DNA from: Solirubrobacterales bacterium
Lineage (GTDB): Bacteria > Actinomycetota > Thermoleophilia > Solirubrobacterales > Solirubrobacteraceae
Direction of reading: 5' to 3'
DNA: 5,087 nt
Assembly: GCA_003151895.1 (NCBI GenBank)
Contig: PLYX01000066.1
Span: forward strand, 1-5,087
The translations under genes were made by a program, and so were the position numbers. Each line of letters starts with the position of its first letter. Position 1 is the stretch's first letter. Below the pieces are notes generated by a model. That model did not search any database, was not told the DNA's origin, and saw only the letters and a list, made by a program, of their open reading frames with translations. Shown in pieces: positions 4,725 through 5,087 of the stretch.

Positions 4725-4856
4725 CGGCGGGTCGACGAACTGGACCGCCTGTGCGATCACCTCGACCCGCTCCGTCTGGACGCCGCCGTCGCTCAGCTTG
4801 CGCGAGCAGATGCGCCCGACGATCGCCACACCGCTGCCCTTGCGCAGTACATACAT
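4725..4856 (-). pseudogene. ssb: Fragment of a single-stranded DNA-binding protein
   Basis: The minus strand from 4856 reads M-Y-V-L-R-K-G-S-G-V-A-I-V-G-R-I, then S-R-K-L-S-D-G-G-V-Q, then R-V-E-V-I-A-Q-A-V-Q-F-V-D-P. This matches the second half of the SSB OB-fold: L-R-K-G-x-x-V-x-x-x-G-x-L/I, a basic turn, then the E-V-x-A-x-x-V-x-F strand. The first half of the fold is missing. Upstream of 4860 the same strand is antisense to the DUF1778 gene and does not resemble SSB. Accessory ssb genes are common on mobile elements. The frame continues without a stop into the nucleotidyltransferase remnant, so the C-terminal tail boundary is unclear. Confidence 0.6.
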
Positions 4857-4868
4857 AGTCTGTACACT
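4840..4868 (+). promoter_or_regulatory. Probable leaderless promoter and palindrome of the DUF1778 antitoxin
   Basis: TTGCGC (4840-4845) and TACACT (4863-4868) are separated by 17 bases, an ideal spacing. The -10 ends seven bases before ATG 4876, so the transcript would begin at or beside the start codon. An inverted repeat GTACA (4847-4851) - N9 - TGTAC (4861-4865) lies between and over these hexamers, as expected of an operator bound by the autoregulating antitoxin. The -35 sits inside the SSB remnant on the opposite strand. Confidence 0.5.
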
Positions 4869-4875
4869 GCGAGGC

Positions 4876-5087
4876 ATGGCTGTGACCAAGACCAAGCGCG
4901 TCAACTTGCGGGTCGCCGAGGGCGATGACGATCTCTTCAGGAGGGCGGCTGGGTTTGCGGAGCAGTCGTTGTCCGAGTTCCTGGTGGCAAGCGGGCGAGA
5001 GCGCGCGGAGCGGCTGCTCGCCGACAGGACGCGCTTCGTGCTCTCAGACCAGCAGTGGGCTGCCTTCAACGCGGCCCTGGATCGTCC
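4876..5087 (+). CDS. DUF1778 (TacA-like) ribbon-helix-helix antitoxin, partial
   Basis: Seventy residues are visible before the window ends. They follow the DUF1778 pattern closely: R-V-N-L-R-V (ribbon strand), D-D-D-L-F-R-R-A-A, S-L-S-E-F-L-V-A-S-G (ribbon-helix-helix), then A-E-R-L-L-A-D-R-T-R-F-V-L-S-D-Q-Q-W-A-A-F-N-A-A-L-D-R. The ending F-x-L-S-x-x-x-W-x-x-F-x-x-A-L-D is the family's toxin-binding tail, so only a handful of residues should be missing. Proteins of this family bind operator DNA and neutralise a GNAT acetyltransferase toxin that acetylates aminoacyl-tRNA; that toxin gene would be expected directly downstream. Two starts compete: ATG 4876 as a leaderless start, or GTG 4882, which has GAGG (4871-4874) seven bases upstream. 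Confidence 0.88.
   Translation, partial: MAVTKTKRVNLRVAEGDDDLFRRAAGFAEQSLSEFLVASGRERAERLLADRTRFVLSDQQWAAFNAALDR

Noticed and set aside
4857..5069. Extension of the minus-strand SSB/nucleotidyltransferase frame to 5069
   Set aside because: This part is the antisense of the well-supported DUF1778 gene and has no SSB resemblance. The SSB-like sequence begins only near 4856.
1..5087. CRISPR array
   Set aside because: No regularly spaced repeats with unique spacers are present; the repeats seen are tandem 11-12-mers or two distant copies.

Overview
The window is a high-GC accessory region. GC preference at third codon positions, probable leaderless start sites and the protein families present suggest an actinobacterium, perhaps of the Thermoleophilia/Solirubrobacterales type; that assignment is an inference. 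Nearly everything here is mobile-element cargo, toxin-antitoxin (TA) genes or gene debris. No housekeeping gene is visible.

Left scar (about 61-146) and right scar (about 3802-3953). Each holds, in the same order and orientation, a doubled TTTGGGGAACAA-type repeat followed by the 3' end of a tRNA: a T-arm plus the acceptor strand CTCCCCG and discriminator A. The repeat reads L-G-N-N in one frame, as expected of an integrase C-terminal tail. The two scars share CTCCCCGATA and bracket about 3.8 kb. I read this as an integrative element, or tandem remains of several, inserted at a tRNA 3' end.

Between the scars, all on the + strand: a tyrosine recombinase with an in-frame internal deletion that removed the first half of its catalytic domain (460-1149); a HigB/Gp49-like toxin whose start follows the integrase stop at once (1151-1657); an XRE-family antitoxin (1699-2058) with its own promoter-palindrome; a 52-residue ORF resembling the N-terminus of another XRE antitoxin (2098-2256); and two cargo genes I do not recognise (2292-2714 and 2763-3653). 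The larger has two winged-helix-like segments and an unusual C-terminal part. The element looks immobilised by loss of integrase function, with the TA pair a likely reason for its retention.

Right of the scar: a strong inverted repeat (3962-3993), then a stretch without genes. On the minus strand follow a small hypothetical gene (4156-4338), a frameshifted and truncated nucleotidyltransferase-like gene (4335-4654) and an SSB fragment (about 4725-4856). The last two are joined in one open frame. At the right edge a DUF1778 (TacA-like) antitoxin starts on the + strand (4876 to the window edge), apparently from a leaderless promoter built over the broken SSB. Its GNAT toxin partner would be expected just outside the window.

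The best candidate for something undescribed is the 2292-3653 gene pair, cargo between a TA module and the right attachment scar. Its function cannot be told from sequence alone.
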